Shown one piece after another: positions 23,543 through 35,559 of a DNA stretch of 64,000 bases. How positions within the stretch are numbered: the first letter of the stretch is position 1; every line of letters begins with the position of its first letter. Both the position numbers and the translations under genes were made by a program. The stretch covers positions 104,260,602 to 104,324,601 of the forward strand of contig CM068826.1 of assembly GCA_028554795.2 (NCBI GenBank), in the 5' to 3' direction. The stretch is from Sinohyriopsis cumingii (taxonomy: Eukaryota; Mollusca; Bivalvia; Unionida; Unionidae). A model generated the notes under the pieces. It saw nothing but the letters and a program-made list of their open reading frames with translations. It was not told the DNA's origin and searched no databases.

Positions 23543-23731
23543 GAATCAGTGTCTTATACATATTGGTGAGCTGGCAAAGAAGAGAATGCTAATGCTTCAT
23601 TTATAACAAATACTCTAAATCTAAATGTACGTAACGTAGTGAGATTATTGTCTCTATCTATTCAATGGACACAACTGTAAATGCCATACCCAAAGGATAT
23701 TCAGGGTCTATATTTGACTTTGTAGCTGCTA

Positions 23732-23767
<36 letters not shown>

Positions 23768-24055
23768 GACTTTGTATAGCGCCTAATCTTTAGAAGCTCT
23801 AAGCGCTTTATAACATTAGACAACACTTATAAGATAAAAAATAATATTATTACAAAAACAAACACCATGAAATTAGAAAAACATTCAAAAAATAAAAAAA
23901 CATGCTGAGAATATTTAAGGTAGGAAACATTATTAGGTCTTTAAGTTTGTTCTTGCAGTCAAAATAAGTGAGTTTTAAGGCCCTCTTAAATGTGATCACT
24001 GTGTCTTTGTGTCTAAGTTCAGTGGGCAATTCATTCCACGTTGCTGGGGCCTGGT

Positions 24056-24991
24056 TTATGCAAAAGAACGCTGTCCATATGACTTTATTTTCATAGTGTA
24101 AATAAAGAGTATACGATTGTCAGAACAGGAGCGTAAGTATCTTGTTGGTGTGTACACATGGGTGAGGTCAGATAGGTATGTTGGACTAGAGTCCGACCGT
24201 GAAACGTAGCACAGAGAACACATTTTGTGTTTGATTCTGGATCGAATGGATAGCCAGTGTAGGGTACAGAGCAGCGGGGAGGTGTGCTCTGATCGTGGTA
24301 CTCTAAGTATGATCCGAGCAGCTGTGTTTTTAACTTTTTGAAGTTTCTGGAGCAGATATTGAGATGAACCAGACATAACTGAGTTACAATAGTCCAGTCT
24401 TGAAAGTACTAATGAACACACAAGTGTTTTAGTGGCATCAACTGAAAGATATTTGCGAATTAAGCTGATTCGTCTCAGCTCAAGATATGCAACCTTGCAT
24501 ATGTTCATAACACGTTGGTGCAATGTGAGAGTACTGTCCAGAGTAACACCTAGGTTTCGTACTGATTGTGTGAATTTAATGTTGGTGTTGCTGATATTTA
24601 TTGGTTGAGGTAAAGGATGTAAATGAGAAAGTCTTTGTGTTGTGATCAGAATGGCCTCAGTTTTATCATCATTCATCTGCAGCTTGTTACATGTCATCCA
24701 TGATTTCACATCAGAAATGCACATCGCTACACCTTGGATGTTAGCATCAACTTCAGTTGGGTGGCTAGATTTGTATATTTGGGTGTCATCAGCGTAGAAT
24801 TGGTGAGACACTGGATGATGATCTATGACACTTGAGAGCGAGTGAGTGTACAGAATGAAGAGAACAATTCCAAGAACAGACCCCTGTGGAACACCACAAC
24901 ATAGATCGACTGGGCTGGAGTGTATTCCATTTGCAGATACAATTTGTGTCCTGTTGACCTGTATGTACGAAATTAATAGAGACAGGTTCAA
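24056..24991 (-). pseudogene. LINE reverse transcriptase, palm and thumb part
   Basis: 311 open codons beginning within RT. NRTQIVSANG and GVPQGSVLG precede the catalytic SHQFYADDTQIYKSSHP, then LQMNDDKTE, VRNLGVTLDS, LSRLDYCNSVMSG, LQKLQKVKNTAARII and LHWLSIRSRIKHK: the standard CR1/jockey order. Before NRTQIV the fingers and first catalytic Asp (about 150 residues) are missing. Only about 60-100 bp separate this point from the endonuclease-RT linker near 25070-25110, so an internal deletion removed them. After QRSFA a one-base shift leads to QAPATWNELP and the C-terminal FKRALKTHLF at about 23960-24050. Confidence 0.9.
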
Positions 24992-25231
24992 ATGCTGCTA
25001 ATGGTTGCCGCTCAAATTCTGTATCCCAACTGTATGGTGACGACGAGTCAATTGAAATTGTGGTGTTCAAGCTTATCTCTAATCGTTTGTACTTTGTCAT
25101 GGAAGAAATTTGCAAACAAGTCCGGAAGGTCGACTGGAGAGAAGGTAGTTGGAAGTGGTGTTGACTTGTTCCTTGACATTAGCTTGTTAGTAATCTCGAA
25201 GAGCTCTTTGCAGCTGGAACTTTCCATGATC

Positions 25232-26185
25232 TTAGTAGTGAAGTGGGCTGATTTCGCTGCATGGACTATATTGTGACATTCTTCTTAGCGACTTCATAGA
25301 TTTGCTTATGAATAGTGAGTCTGGTGGAAAGCCAGAGCCTCTCAGCTTTACGGCGGTCTCTTTTAGCAGTGCGAAGCTTTTCCCTATCACTGATATACCA
25401 TGGAGAACACTTTTGAATTGATACTCTGCACTTGGTAGCTGGGGCATGCTTGTCAAGTAATGAACGCAGACAGTTATAAGTTGTTCTGCGGTAGGAGGTA
25501 AGCAAGTTGTTAGGTTAGCTTGGATATCGTGCATTAATTTGGTTCTATTTATCATACGGAGGTTTCTCTTAGTAGCAGATAAAGGTGGAGGGTTAGGGAC
25601 TGATACGTCAAGATGGCATATAATGCAGAGGTGATCTGATGCAAGGTCATGGGATACCAGGGAGGACCGTAGAATGTTATCATCAGGTCTATGAAGAATC
25701 CAGTCTAAAATGTGACCATGTTTATGGGTGGGTTGGTTAACTAACTGTTTGAGGTTGAAAACATTAATGGAATCTATGAGTTTTGATGTATTTGAGTTTC
25801 CGGGACGGTCAAAGTGAAAGTTGAAATTTAAAAGAATAATCAGGTTGCCACCTATCGAATTTCCTTCGTCCAGGAGATTCTGAAACTGCTCCAAAAAGAG
25901 AGAGTCAGCCAGCTTGTTTTCTCTACTAGGAGGAGGGCGGTATAGGCAGAACAAATGGACTGACCTTTGCTCCAGTGTGAGTGTGGTTTGGACTAGTTCA
26001 AACAATGTGTGGTCGAAATTGAATGTTGTGGTGTAGTTAAGACGTTTTATCATGGAGTTCTTTGTGATGACAGCAATTCCACCTCCGCGAGAATTACGGG
26101 GGAACGACTTGATGGAGTAACCAGTGGGTGTTAGATCCGAACACTTGGGCTCATCGCATAATGTTTTTAGCCATGTTTCTGTCAA
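25232..26185 (-). pseudogene. LINE endonuclease (APE-like) domain and linker
   Basis: 317 open codons. APE-type endonuclease landmarks appear in order: TETWL near the start (catalytic Glu), PRNSRGGGIAVI, YRPPPS, NLIILLNFNFHFDRP (the usual GDFN..H motif, altered to LNFN), DWILHRPDD, and SDHLCIICHL (catalytic SDH). The frame continues into the linker that normally leads to RT. It is then thrown out of frame near 25300, where FFHDKVQTIRDKL of the linker appears in another frame. The GD-to-LN change and the downstream break imply an inactive protein. Confidence 0.88.
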
Positions 26186-26778
26186 GAAAAATATGTTAAC
26201 ATTCTGGTCGTTGATAAAATTAACTATTTCTATGCGCTTTTCAGTAGTCCTACTGACTGTGCATTGAATAATGCAATGCGCAGAGGTATTTCTTGGATAG
26301 TTGACACAAAGGTTGACGAATTAATAGGGATTTGAATTAGGTTATCTAAATTAACGGTCGAAATTTTTTTAAATGGTTGTGCCGAAATAAGGGAGATAAC
26401 TGGGATTTTTCTTCCTGTTCTACGCCCGCCAGCTTTGAAACAACGTTTCTATTTTCGTTTCCGTTTACATTTAGGTAATGATGAATGTAGTCCCAGTTCG
26501 TTTAGTCTAGAGTACAATGTAGTATGGAGAGCCAAAGAGTGATCATTTAAAGCAATTAATGAGGGTCCATCGTAGCATATATATCAACCTTAAAGTATGG
26601 CAACAACAAGATGTAAAGATGATATATGAAGTATGGAGACAATTTCACCGACTGCCGCAATGCATGATGACATACATATAATTCGTATGAAGCTAAATAA
26701 AGAAAGGATTTAGCATAGATCGCTTAAATGTACAAGATAAAGTGGAAAAATAGACTAGATTAAGTTAATATTGTCTTC

Positions 26779-27444
26779 CAGGAAAATAATATACATGTTT
26801 TAGGACTCACTGAAACCAGATGAAATGCTGACCACAATGATAATCAATTTCCTTTTCAAGGTTACAATAAATCATCACGCATGAACATATATACAGCAGA
26901 AAGAGGTCTTGTTATATATATTATTGACGATTTAAATGCAGAAAGACGACCCGATTTGAAGTCACAAGAACTTGAGAGTATTTGGGTGGAAATGTCTCAG
27001 AATAAAGAAAAATCATCTCTAGTTGGATACATTTTTAGGCCACCTTCTTCCAGAGTAATTTGAAATCATATTTGTTTTAAACAAATAGGAAATATTCTTG
27101 CACAGGAGAAAGAAACGTATATTGGGAGGTGTAAATAAGGACTTAATACTCAGGTAAGGAACAAATGGGTGCAATTTGTTGAATCATTGGACCTTGTCCA
27201 GCTGGTAAATGAACCAACAAGGGCAACGGAAATATCAAGCACTCTAATTGACAACATTTATGCCAACCTAGCAGACACTGTGGCTAATGCTATAGTTGGT
27301 CTTAGTGACCACTACCCTACGTTTCTAACAAGAAAGGTAAAATTCAAGACAAACAGGAAAACTGCACACAAAACTATCATTTACAGATTGTTCAAAACTT
27401 TTAACGAAGAACAGTTTCTGTATGATCTAAATAAAATTACATGA
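26779..27444 (+). pseudogene. LINE endonuclease relic
   Basis: Frame pieces: NNIHVLGLTETR (E of the TET motif), YIFRPPSS, DLVQLVNEPTRATEISSTLI, DNIYANL, and GLSDHYPTFLTRK (the SDH catalytic motif). At least three stops interrupt the domain. The longest intact piece is 27169-27444. Confidence 0.8.
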
Positions 27445-28009
27445 ATATAATCCACAATTTGGATGATATGGATGAAGCTCTAGGGGTAGAGACTGACGTA
27501 TTGATTGATGTAGTCTCTAAACATGCACCACTGAAAGTACATTGGGTAAATGAAATCCAACCTAAATGATTTACAACTGAAATTGTAGATGCCATGAAAA
27601 CATGAGGCCAATTCAATGCTATAGGAAACCATGCACAATATGAAGTAATAAACATAAAAAATGTCAAGAATGGATAACTAGAAGATACAAAGAAACTTGT
27701 TATCAGTCAATGCTTGAGATCAAAAACAGAAACTCAGATTCAGTTTAGAAAGTTTTCAATGAATTCATTGAGGGGAACACACGAAGATCAGACCAATAAA
27801 ATTCACTTGATTGTGGTAAATGGCACCATTGTCACAAAAAACACTGACAATGCAAATGTGTTCAATGATTGCTTTCATCAACATTACCATAAAATGAAAG
27901 GAATCAGTGATGGAAATCAATTTTAATGAACGGATAGACTTATGCACCAGCAAAGTCCCTTGGGAGGAATGTTTCTCTGTCCTACCAGTATTAATAAACA
28001 TTGTTAAAA

Positions 28010-29550
28010 ATGTCTCATTGAACCTGATACCAGCAAAGCTACAGGACTTGATCAGATTGGTCTACGATTAACAAAAACGTTTGACTCGGCTATTTCGGAG
28101 ATCGCATAACATTTATAATAAATTTAAGTATTAAAACCTAATATGTATCCAAACTATGGAAATCTGCAAAAGTAATACCTATTCACCAATCAGGTGCCAA
28201 CGAAGATGCAGATAACTACCGAGCAATATCGATATTACCAAACTTATCAAAATTGATTTCAAAACATGTTCATGACTCGTTCAAGTCATATTTAAGCAAC
28301 TACTTGCTGTTCTACCATATATGGCAGGGCTTTAGACAGAAACAGTCATGTGAAACTGCTTTGATCTGCTCGATGAATGGCTTCAAGCATTTGATCAACG
28401 TAGAATAATACGATCTGTATTTGTAGATTTCAGGAAAATTTTTGACGTTGTGGATCATTAAATAATTATGAGAAAACTGAAAAATGACCAATGTGGTGAC
28501 ATCACAATTAGATGGTTTACTTTATACTTAAATTAGAGAAGACAGCATGTTTATATAAACGATATTATCTTAACCAGAAACAATTGGATATGGAGACCGA
28601 CACGGCTCAAACTAGGTCCATTTCTATTTATAGTATTTATTAACGACTTACCACTTTTACTGCGGGACTCAATTTTATCTGTAGATCTCTATACATATGA
28701 CACAGCATTATCAGACATCCAAAACGCAAAACATGAACTAGAAATTTCTTTACAATATGCACTAAATATACTGGACAAGTGATGCACACGCAATACTATT
28801 GCATTTAATACTGGTCAAACTAAAATATTACCCAAATCGGTAAGAAGGAACAAATTCTAATAGTGTTGATCTATGTCTAACAAGGAAGGATATACATCTG
28901 AAAATGGTCTGTGATCATAGACTGCTTGGTGGTTTTGTAGATAACATCATGTCATGGAGAGAACATATCAAATATATCGGTAAAAATGCTAATTCAAGTT
29001 TATGGTTTCTCAGTAGGATGGATATTGTCTCTCAGAAAGGCACATGACACTATTTTCTAATAGTGACATAAATCCTATTTAGGTTACTGTTACATAGTAT
29101 GGGGTAATTCAAAAGATAATTACATAGCAAAGCTAACACATCTTCAAAAAAAAGCATTTTATGCTAATATCAATCCAAACAGAGAGCAGGGAAAACTTAG
29201 CTGTTAAGTTTAAACTATTACCTGTTAAATACCGAATCCAACTGAGAAAAGCTAAGTTAATGTACAAGATTTTCCCATGTATTTACAGCCAATCTTCCAG
29301 TATAGGCTCCTGGTAATGCTCCTTACCTGTCATCCATATCTACATTATAAAATTGCTAAACAAACCAAATAAGGAATTATTCCAAAAGACTTTCCAACGC
29401 TCTCGAACGTTGCTCTGGGATATTATACCAGTTGAGACTAGAAATGTCCAATCTTTTATTCTTCCAAACGTAATATATCTAGTGGATTCAGAGAGGTAGT
29501 AAAGATGAGAATGAAAACAACTGTATGAGCGAGTGCCTCTGAGCATCGTT
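28010..29550 (+). pseudogene. LINE reverse transcriptase relic with mutated YADD box
   Basis: Pieces in order: SKATGLDQIGLRLTK (28036 on), VFVDFRKIFDVVDH (about 28419; first catalytic Asp block), LGPFLFIVFINDLPLLL (28613 on), LYTYDTALSD (about 28690; place of the YADD box), then thumb and C-terminal pieces such as LPVKYRIQLRKAKLMYK (29220 on). The Y-A-D-D motif has become Y-T-Y-D, so the first catalytic Asp of the pair is lost, besides numerous stops. Confidence 0.8.
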
Positions 29551-29870
29551 ACATATCATACACATCTAATTGTCACTAATTGCATGTTTCATGTATATTG
29601 ACCATATGGGTTCAGTGTATATGTGAGTACCCATCATGGGAGAGAAATGAAAGAAAGTGAATATATTGTTGTACATAATACTTTGTATATGTATACATGT
29701 GTGTGTGCGTTTGTATACAAACAAGTTTCTTTGTATGAATGCCTCAAGTTTGATTAGTTCTTCAGCCAATTGTGTTACCTTCTTTAAATAAAATAATTGC
29801 TACCTAATCTTGGTCATCGGTTTTATAGCTAGAATTCAAGAGATCGTTATTTAAAATGCGTGGTAATAAT

Positions 29871-30290
29871 ACTACAAGTATAGCGTCCACTAGTAATAAT
29901 GCTACAAGTATAGCGTCCACTAGTAATAATGCTACAAGTGTAGCGTCCACTAGTAATAATGCTACAAGTCTAGCGTCCACTAGTAATAATGCTACAAGTC
30001 TAGCGTCCACTAGTAATAATGCTACAAGTATAGCGTCCACTAGTAATAATGTTACAAGTGTAGCGTCCACTAATAATAATGCTACAAGTGTAGCGTCCAC
30101 TAGTAATAATGTTACAAGTGTAGCGTCCACTAGCAATAATGCTACAAATGTAGCGTCCACTAATAATAATGCTACAAGTGTAGCGTCCACTAGTAATAAT
30201 TCTACAAGTGTAGCGTCCACTAATGATAATGCTACAAGTGTAGCGTCCACTAGTAATAATGCTACAAGTGTAGCGTCCACTAGTAATAAC
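29871..30290. repeat. 30-bp minisatellite, exactly 14 units
   Basis: Unit GCTACAAGTGTAGCGTCCAC + TAGTAATAAT, 14 copies with only scattered substitutions and no indels. Because 30 is divisible by 3 and stop-free, the array is open on + (ATSVASTSNN repeat, 150 codons with flanks, 29856-30308) and in two - strand frames. The proteins are low-complexity and unlike any family I know. I treat it as a minisatellite rather than a gene. Confidence 0.95.
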
Positions 30291-33077
30291 CGCCTTGCAT
30301 TGGTTTAGACTGCATGTGTAACATGATAGCTTACAAAATATGAAAATGAAAAATAGTATTGCAAATCGTAATTTCATGAAATTTCTTTTCATCAAGAACG
30401 GGCTTTTAGAGTTCTGCTGTCAAGCTAAATAACTCTAAAATCACCAAGTAGGTAGTATGTATCATTTAGAAGAGAAATTAATGGAAACAACAGCCAATAC
30501 TGCTCTCAATAATAATAAATAATAATATGCGTAACATCAACATCACGAATTCATCAGGATGAGAGATATTCCTTTGGTCAAATGCGCATGCACAGGTTCA
30601 TTTTAAAATCGTGCAGAGCGCAAGGTTAGCACTTATGAGAGCTTACCGCCTTATTTCTGGGTGAATTCATGTTTTGTTGACATAAATATTTACATGGGTG
30701 CAAAGCCCGTATATGGCATCAAATTTTTGTAAACATACTATGCAGTTTGTGCGCTGATAATAGTGCCTAAACAAATTTTTATTCACTTTCAAAGGAAAAT
30801 AATGATATATTTTATTAAAGATCCAATCTCGACTAATCTATGAAAAATGATACAGAGTTCAAGTAATAAATATGGACATTATGTCGAGTCATTCGTGATA
30901 TTTGACCCATAAAAGCAACGCCAGAAACGCACAATATCGTCACAGCTCTTGCAAAGGAGCGTGTAGGACTTTAAGCAGTAGTAAGCAGCACCTTTTCAGG
31001 AAACAGCTCTTAGAATTATAATTAACATTAAAAAGCAGCTTGTGTCAGGAAGGTCATTATCCATATATATTACATTCATACAATTATTCTGAAATCTGTT
31101 TCAATGGACTGGTATTCGTCAGAAGATTTGTATTTATATTACACACACACACACACGCACGCACGCACGCTCACGCACATACGTACGCTCACACATATAT
31201 ATGCCTCTTACAGTGTGGCTAATTATAATTCTTCGTTTATAACCATGCAACTATCATAATTTTAAGTTGTACGGATGCCAAAAATCTATATCTGACAATA
31301 CGTACGTAACTTGTGTAGAAGGGAGGTTAATTGTGTGGTCTTGCCAAATATGGCTTTTAAGAGTGAATACCCTTGCAAAGAGTGATGGACCGCTAAAGAT
31401 AAATGTTGATGGCGTAAGTGGTGTTGGAGCAAGAAATGTGGCTTTGTGTAAGGCCAACTTATAGAAGATACAAAAAAAAAACACTAAATGATTTTTTGGG
31501 TCTCAAAATTATTCTTCTGACCCTTGTCCGTACTCGTAGTTTTTACTCCACTTGTAATTTTTAAAAAGAGAAAGATAAAAATCAAAGATACACAATTATA
31601 TACAAACCATAGCCATTTCCTGTACTAATTTAATTTTCTAATCTGAAGGGTTCACTAACACAAGCGGGAATTTTAAGTATTAATAATGAACTTTCTCAAT
31701 CTCCTTTTCTGGTTCTTGGACAAAGTCCATTTTCAGTGGAGGGATGTGGGTCCATGACTAGATAGACGGTATCATCTGCAGCTAATATTTCCATTGTCTG
31801 GATTTTACATTTCACAACAAAACTGAAATTAGTTAAACGGCAAGCGGTTTAATTCTGGTGTTCGTGGGTTAAAACTGAAAATAGTCAAACGGCAAGCGGT
31901 TAAATTCTGGTGTTCGTGGTTTAAAACTGATGTCACTCCCAAACTTACAGAAAGATAAGGAATTATTTAGAGCAATTGAAGACGACGAACTACATCAATT
32001 TTGCTATCTACGTAAATACACATGCCCACAAAAGTATGAATGCCGTGTAGGTAATGAAACACCCGTTTGATTCAAAAGCAAACAATATGACAGTGTTAGG
32101 GACCACCTACAGGCAGTCTGGTTATAAATTGTACATTAATGAATTAAATTAATCAGTTCTTTATAAATTTTACATCACGGACGCTTTTCATTTTATAAAA
32201 GGTATATGGGTGGAGGGGATTCAAACTGCTGGGATTGTAGGCTTATACTGGGGAACGAAAATAAACACTGCCACCCTTATTCAACGTCTTCGTCTTGTTT
32301 TCAGTTTTAAATATATGCTGTATAATTTGCGGTGACAATGAGTATAATATAAAGACGCTCTTCAAAATATATTTCTGTTTGGCAGCCATCTTAACACGAT
32401 GATGCATTTAAAAATGAATGGACCTACATAAATTCAATGACCGAACCCAAAGCACAGAGAGACACACGAAATATAAAAGAAAAGATTTTCATTCTTAAAC
32501 AATTGTCCAATCAGATTGTTCAAACGTATTACTCATCTCAACTGTGCAATTCTTTTCATAATTGTTTTGAAAAATAGTTAAACCTTTTGCTACTTAAATG
32601 CATAACATTGCCAGACATTTATTTCTCAACGAGCAATGTACTTGCTATTCAGCTGGGTAAATAAAATATAAAATAATATAATTTTCGGGTAAATATATTT
32701 CAAATATATACAACATATTCAAAATATTTATTCTTTATTATTTATTTTATTCTTTATTTTTATTTTTTTAATAATTTATTTATTCATTTGAATCAATTAT
32801 GAGTAACCTTAATGTTTGGGGGTATTATACTAATAACAATGTTGTTTCCTGTAAGTCACTGGTGAATATATATTCAAAACATTTTGCTTAAGAATGTTGG
32901 GAATCACTGAAGAAGAAATATATTGAGGGCCGGGTCACCTGTCACAGTGATGAAGGCTGTGTGAAGATGTTAGATGATGTTTGAAGGCAAATTTATCAAT
33001 TTTAACCCTAAAGTAATATTTTGAAGGTACGAAAGATCCATATGGACTGTTAATATCGCGACGTGGACACACGTTTC
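30291..33077. other. Anonymous intergenic DNA
   Basis: No gene seen. Contains a (CA)n/(CGCA)n microsatellite at 31141-31200 and a 52-bp tandem duplication at 31819-31930. The region near 32640-32790 is extremely AT-rich. Confidence 0.45.
31819..31930. repeat. 52-bp tandem duplication (2.15 copies)
   Basis: AAAACTGAAA...AAACGGCAAGCGGTT...GGTGTTCGTGG occurs from 31819 and again from 31871, with the start of a third copy at 31923. The first two copies differ at few bases. Confidence 0.85.
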
Positions 33078-33405
33078 CAGTATAAGAGCAGATTTATTTA
33101 TTTATTATTCAGACTGCATGGTCCATACATCTAAATTAAAGTACAACTGCAGTTTGAATATAAAAGATCATAGATGTCTGATTTTCAAAATTAAGATACA
33201 TATGCAACTAAAGAATGTGTCTGTTATTGTTAAGATCAAAATTATGCAATACATTTAAAGAGCAATTTGTTCGATTTATATATAATTCCAGAATTAAAAG
33301 AATATAGTTGTTCATAAAAAGATACCGTTATTACTGTTAGATATTCTTGTCATTATTGAAACACGTGGTAATTTTTTTTATTAATTCTTCAAAACTAAAT
33401 AATAT
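33078..33405 (+). repeat. Dispersed repeat, copy 2
   Basis: Counterpart of 8188-8500 in the same orientation. It ends about 250 bp before the left edge of the tandem array. Confidence 0.65.
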
Positions 33406-33658
33406 CTGGTTTACAAATGTGGTACAGACACTATGCCGTCTTAAAAGGCTTAATTTCAGGCGAAGACTATAGCTGTAACCGGTAATTAAATGTTATCATC
33501 AGAGGTGTCTAACTGCATTGTGTAGCTGTCAGATTCTCCCTACACTTAGTCGTTTACTTCGGGTAGGAGAGGGTGAATATTTGGGACAGGCGATAGTCAC
33601 TGAAGCGACGAAAAGAAAATATATTATATCAGTGGGCTACCCCTCTACCATAACAAGC
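33406..33658. other. Unique left flank of the tandem array
   Basis: Sequence seen once. It does not carry the 146-bp inverted-repeat arm that precedes copies B and C, so the array begins abruptly at the TATGGAAAG that marks the unit start. Confidence 0.6.
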
Positions 33659-33660
33659 TA

Positions 33661-34045
33661 TGGAAAGCCGCAGGTACCCGGCGGTGATCACAATTTTTCC
33701 CTATATTATTATAAAGGCAACAATTAGCGGCTCCGACAACAATTAGCGGCTCCTAAAATGACGGTGATTACAATCTTTCCCTATATTTTTATATGAACTA
33801 CAATTAGCGGCTCCTACAACAATTAGCGGCTCCTTCTACAATTAGCGGCTCCTAAAACATTTTTAATCTACGGCTCCGTTAATAAAAATCGCCAATTTAC
33901 GGCTCCAGAAACACGTGAAGCTCAGTCTACAAACTACAATCACCGGCTCCTTCGACAGTAACGCCGCTGTAATTTTGATCTCCGTCTTTAGTACCGAACG
34001 AGATTCGAACGAGATTTCAACTCAAAAACGAGATCTACTTAGCTA
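33661..34045. repeat. ATTAGCGGCTCC box cluster, copy A
   Basis: Five exact ATTAGCGGCTCC boxes (near 33726, 33743, 33803, 33820, 33839), then degenerate CTACGGCTCC, TTACGGCTCC and CACCGGCTCC. Around them are two direct copies of a GGTGAT(C/T)ACAAT..TTCCCTATAT segment. Non-coding. Confidence 0.85.
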
Positions 34046-34192
34046 TTATTTCCAGCTCCTACGATAGTAACGCCGCTGATAATCTTGAGCTCCAATTTAA
34101 CTAACGAACCGAACGAGATTTAAACTCATAAACGAGATTTTAATCACGTGCTGTCATATTCGGAATACTATCATCTTATCCGCATCAGTGTC
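34046..34192 (+). repeat. 146-bp inverted-repeat arm, left, copy A
   Basis: Begins TTATTTCCAGCTCCTACGAT and ends CTTATCCGCATCAGTGT. It is the reverse complement of 47755-47900 with only a few mismatches. A few tens of bases further (34247) CAAG|GTATTTT resembles a 5' splice site. Confidence 0.88.
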
Positions 34193-35500
34193 CTTTACCG
34201 TTATCGAGCGAAGTGTAGTTTTCAGAATTTGTAACAAGGTATTTTCCATTAGTAAAGAATATTAACTTGCTTTTTTATACTGCAGATATTTTGCTTAGAC
34301 TAAAATGTTCTCATATATCTTTACAACACTGGACAGATCTCTAAATTAAGTATCTCATGGGTGGGTGGGAGTGGAAGAACGTTATTGCGGTATTTTTTAA
34401 ACTGAGAACACTTTGGCAGGATAATGAGCAAAAGTATCATGAAAGCTTGCTAAAAAAAAGAGCTATAACTATCATTGGACATTTATCAAAATATAAAATA
34501 CAGTATTTCTGTTAAAATTTATTGCTTGAAAGCAGGTGTTAAGAACTATCACAGTCATAAGCAGATCATCAGATAACCTACCTGGGAATGTGATTGTGTC
34601 ATTTGAACAAACTTTACATGAATTCGCTCACTTAAGTGGTGTATGATGACTCCCACAAATTTGTTTAATGGCTCACATATGAACATGCACCTTGCACAGT
34701 ATAAATTTTTTTAGCCATTCAGCCTTTAACTTAATGTTTAAGTGCTCGGAACAACTTAACTGGTAGAGGTATTACAGTGCAAGTAACTATCAGCATGTGG
34801 TTGAAAGTGGCAACAGAGTTACAAAGGAAACAAAAAGTTTCAATAAATATAATTTCATGTGAAGTGGATGGTTAAAATGTTGGCTTTAATTTATTTACTA
34901 AGATTGCAGTTATTGTAAAGAATATCCGAAATTGGCATAGGTTAGAAATTAAACAAGTGTATTTTTAGTTAGAAGATGCACTTTGTGCATGAGAGGGCAG
35001 ATCTGATGTAATATGTTAGGAAAGACCTAAAGATTTTTTTCAATCATATGGAATTAACAGCAAAAATGAGGGCATGCAGGAAGCCCATCTCCAGTAGCAA
35101 AACATATACACATTAAGCAGCGAAATGTGTAGCATCAACCAATATTTGTGAAAAATGTAAATCCTTTTAGGAAATAAAGTTGTATATTATTTTCTTTCTT
35201 ATATCTATGGAATAAAATGCATACATTTTATCAAATCTTTGGAAGAGATTACATTATTGGGACTTGTAAAAAGTAAGGTGAGACAAGTGAATTTTATGAA
35301 ACTATTTGTCTTGGACGAGTATGTGAAAACAATATTTGATCAGCCCTGATACCCCATTTATTTTCGTAGTTAACAGTGTTTTTGCAAATTTGGTAACAAA
35401 ATGTAAGGGTGGACTTTTCAGTTCTTAAATTTAGTTCTTCATAAATTTCAAAATCATTGCAGTTAAAGTATTACTCCATCTTCCAACTTAAGCTAGGTAA
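34193..35500. other. Non-coding left part of unit A (B: 48444-49780)
   Basis: No gene or named repeat recognised. The interval contains most of the A-versus-B substitutions I noticed (for example around 34270-34780). Confidence 0.4.
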
Positions 35501-35559
35501 TTTCCAGTTCATTTGGTTTCTTTCTTGAGAAAATTACATGGTGTCTGGTCTTCGGGATA

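Larger units (their letters stand above)
23737..26576 (-). mobile_element. CR1/jockey-like LINE, nearly full length with an internal RT deletion
   Basis: In - orientation: a 5' region (about 26576-26190) reads IPLRIALFNAQSVG, and endonuclease, RT and a 3' UTR follow. The 3' end has AAGCGCTT...GGCGCTATACAAAG and a terminal (ATT)n tract (23738-23764 on +), the classical 3' end of CR1/L2-type elements. Flanking DNA on both sides is continuous with the old + strand LINE and with the fragment at 18450, which fixes the insertion point. No long target duplication is evident beyond AT-rich TATAT. Confidence 0.85.
26577..29560 (+). mobile_element. Old jockey/CR1-like LINE: endonuclease and RT relics (3' part of the split element)
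   Basis: Following the LINE insertion, the + strand element resumes with the block also seen at 18450. An endonuclease (from about 26779) and RT (to about 29550) follow, all with many stops and frameshifts. ORF1 zinc knuckles lie at 23438 on the other side of the inserted LINE. No simple-repeat tail is evident near 29560. Confidence 0.82.

Noticed and set aside
29804..30395. Long overlapping open frames on both strands at the 30-bp repeat as real genes
   Set aside because: They arise from the stop-free 30-bp period. Products are pure low-complexity repeats with no start context, splice signals or known family.
33661..34045. CRISPR-like array from repeated ATTAGCGGCTCC
   Set aside because: Spacers are irregular and themselves repeated, the repeat is only 12 bp, and the genome is eukaryotic.
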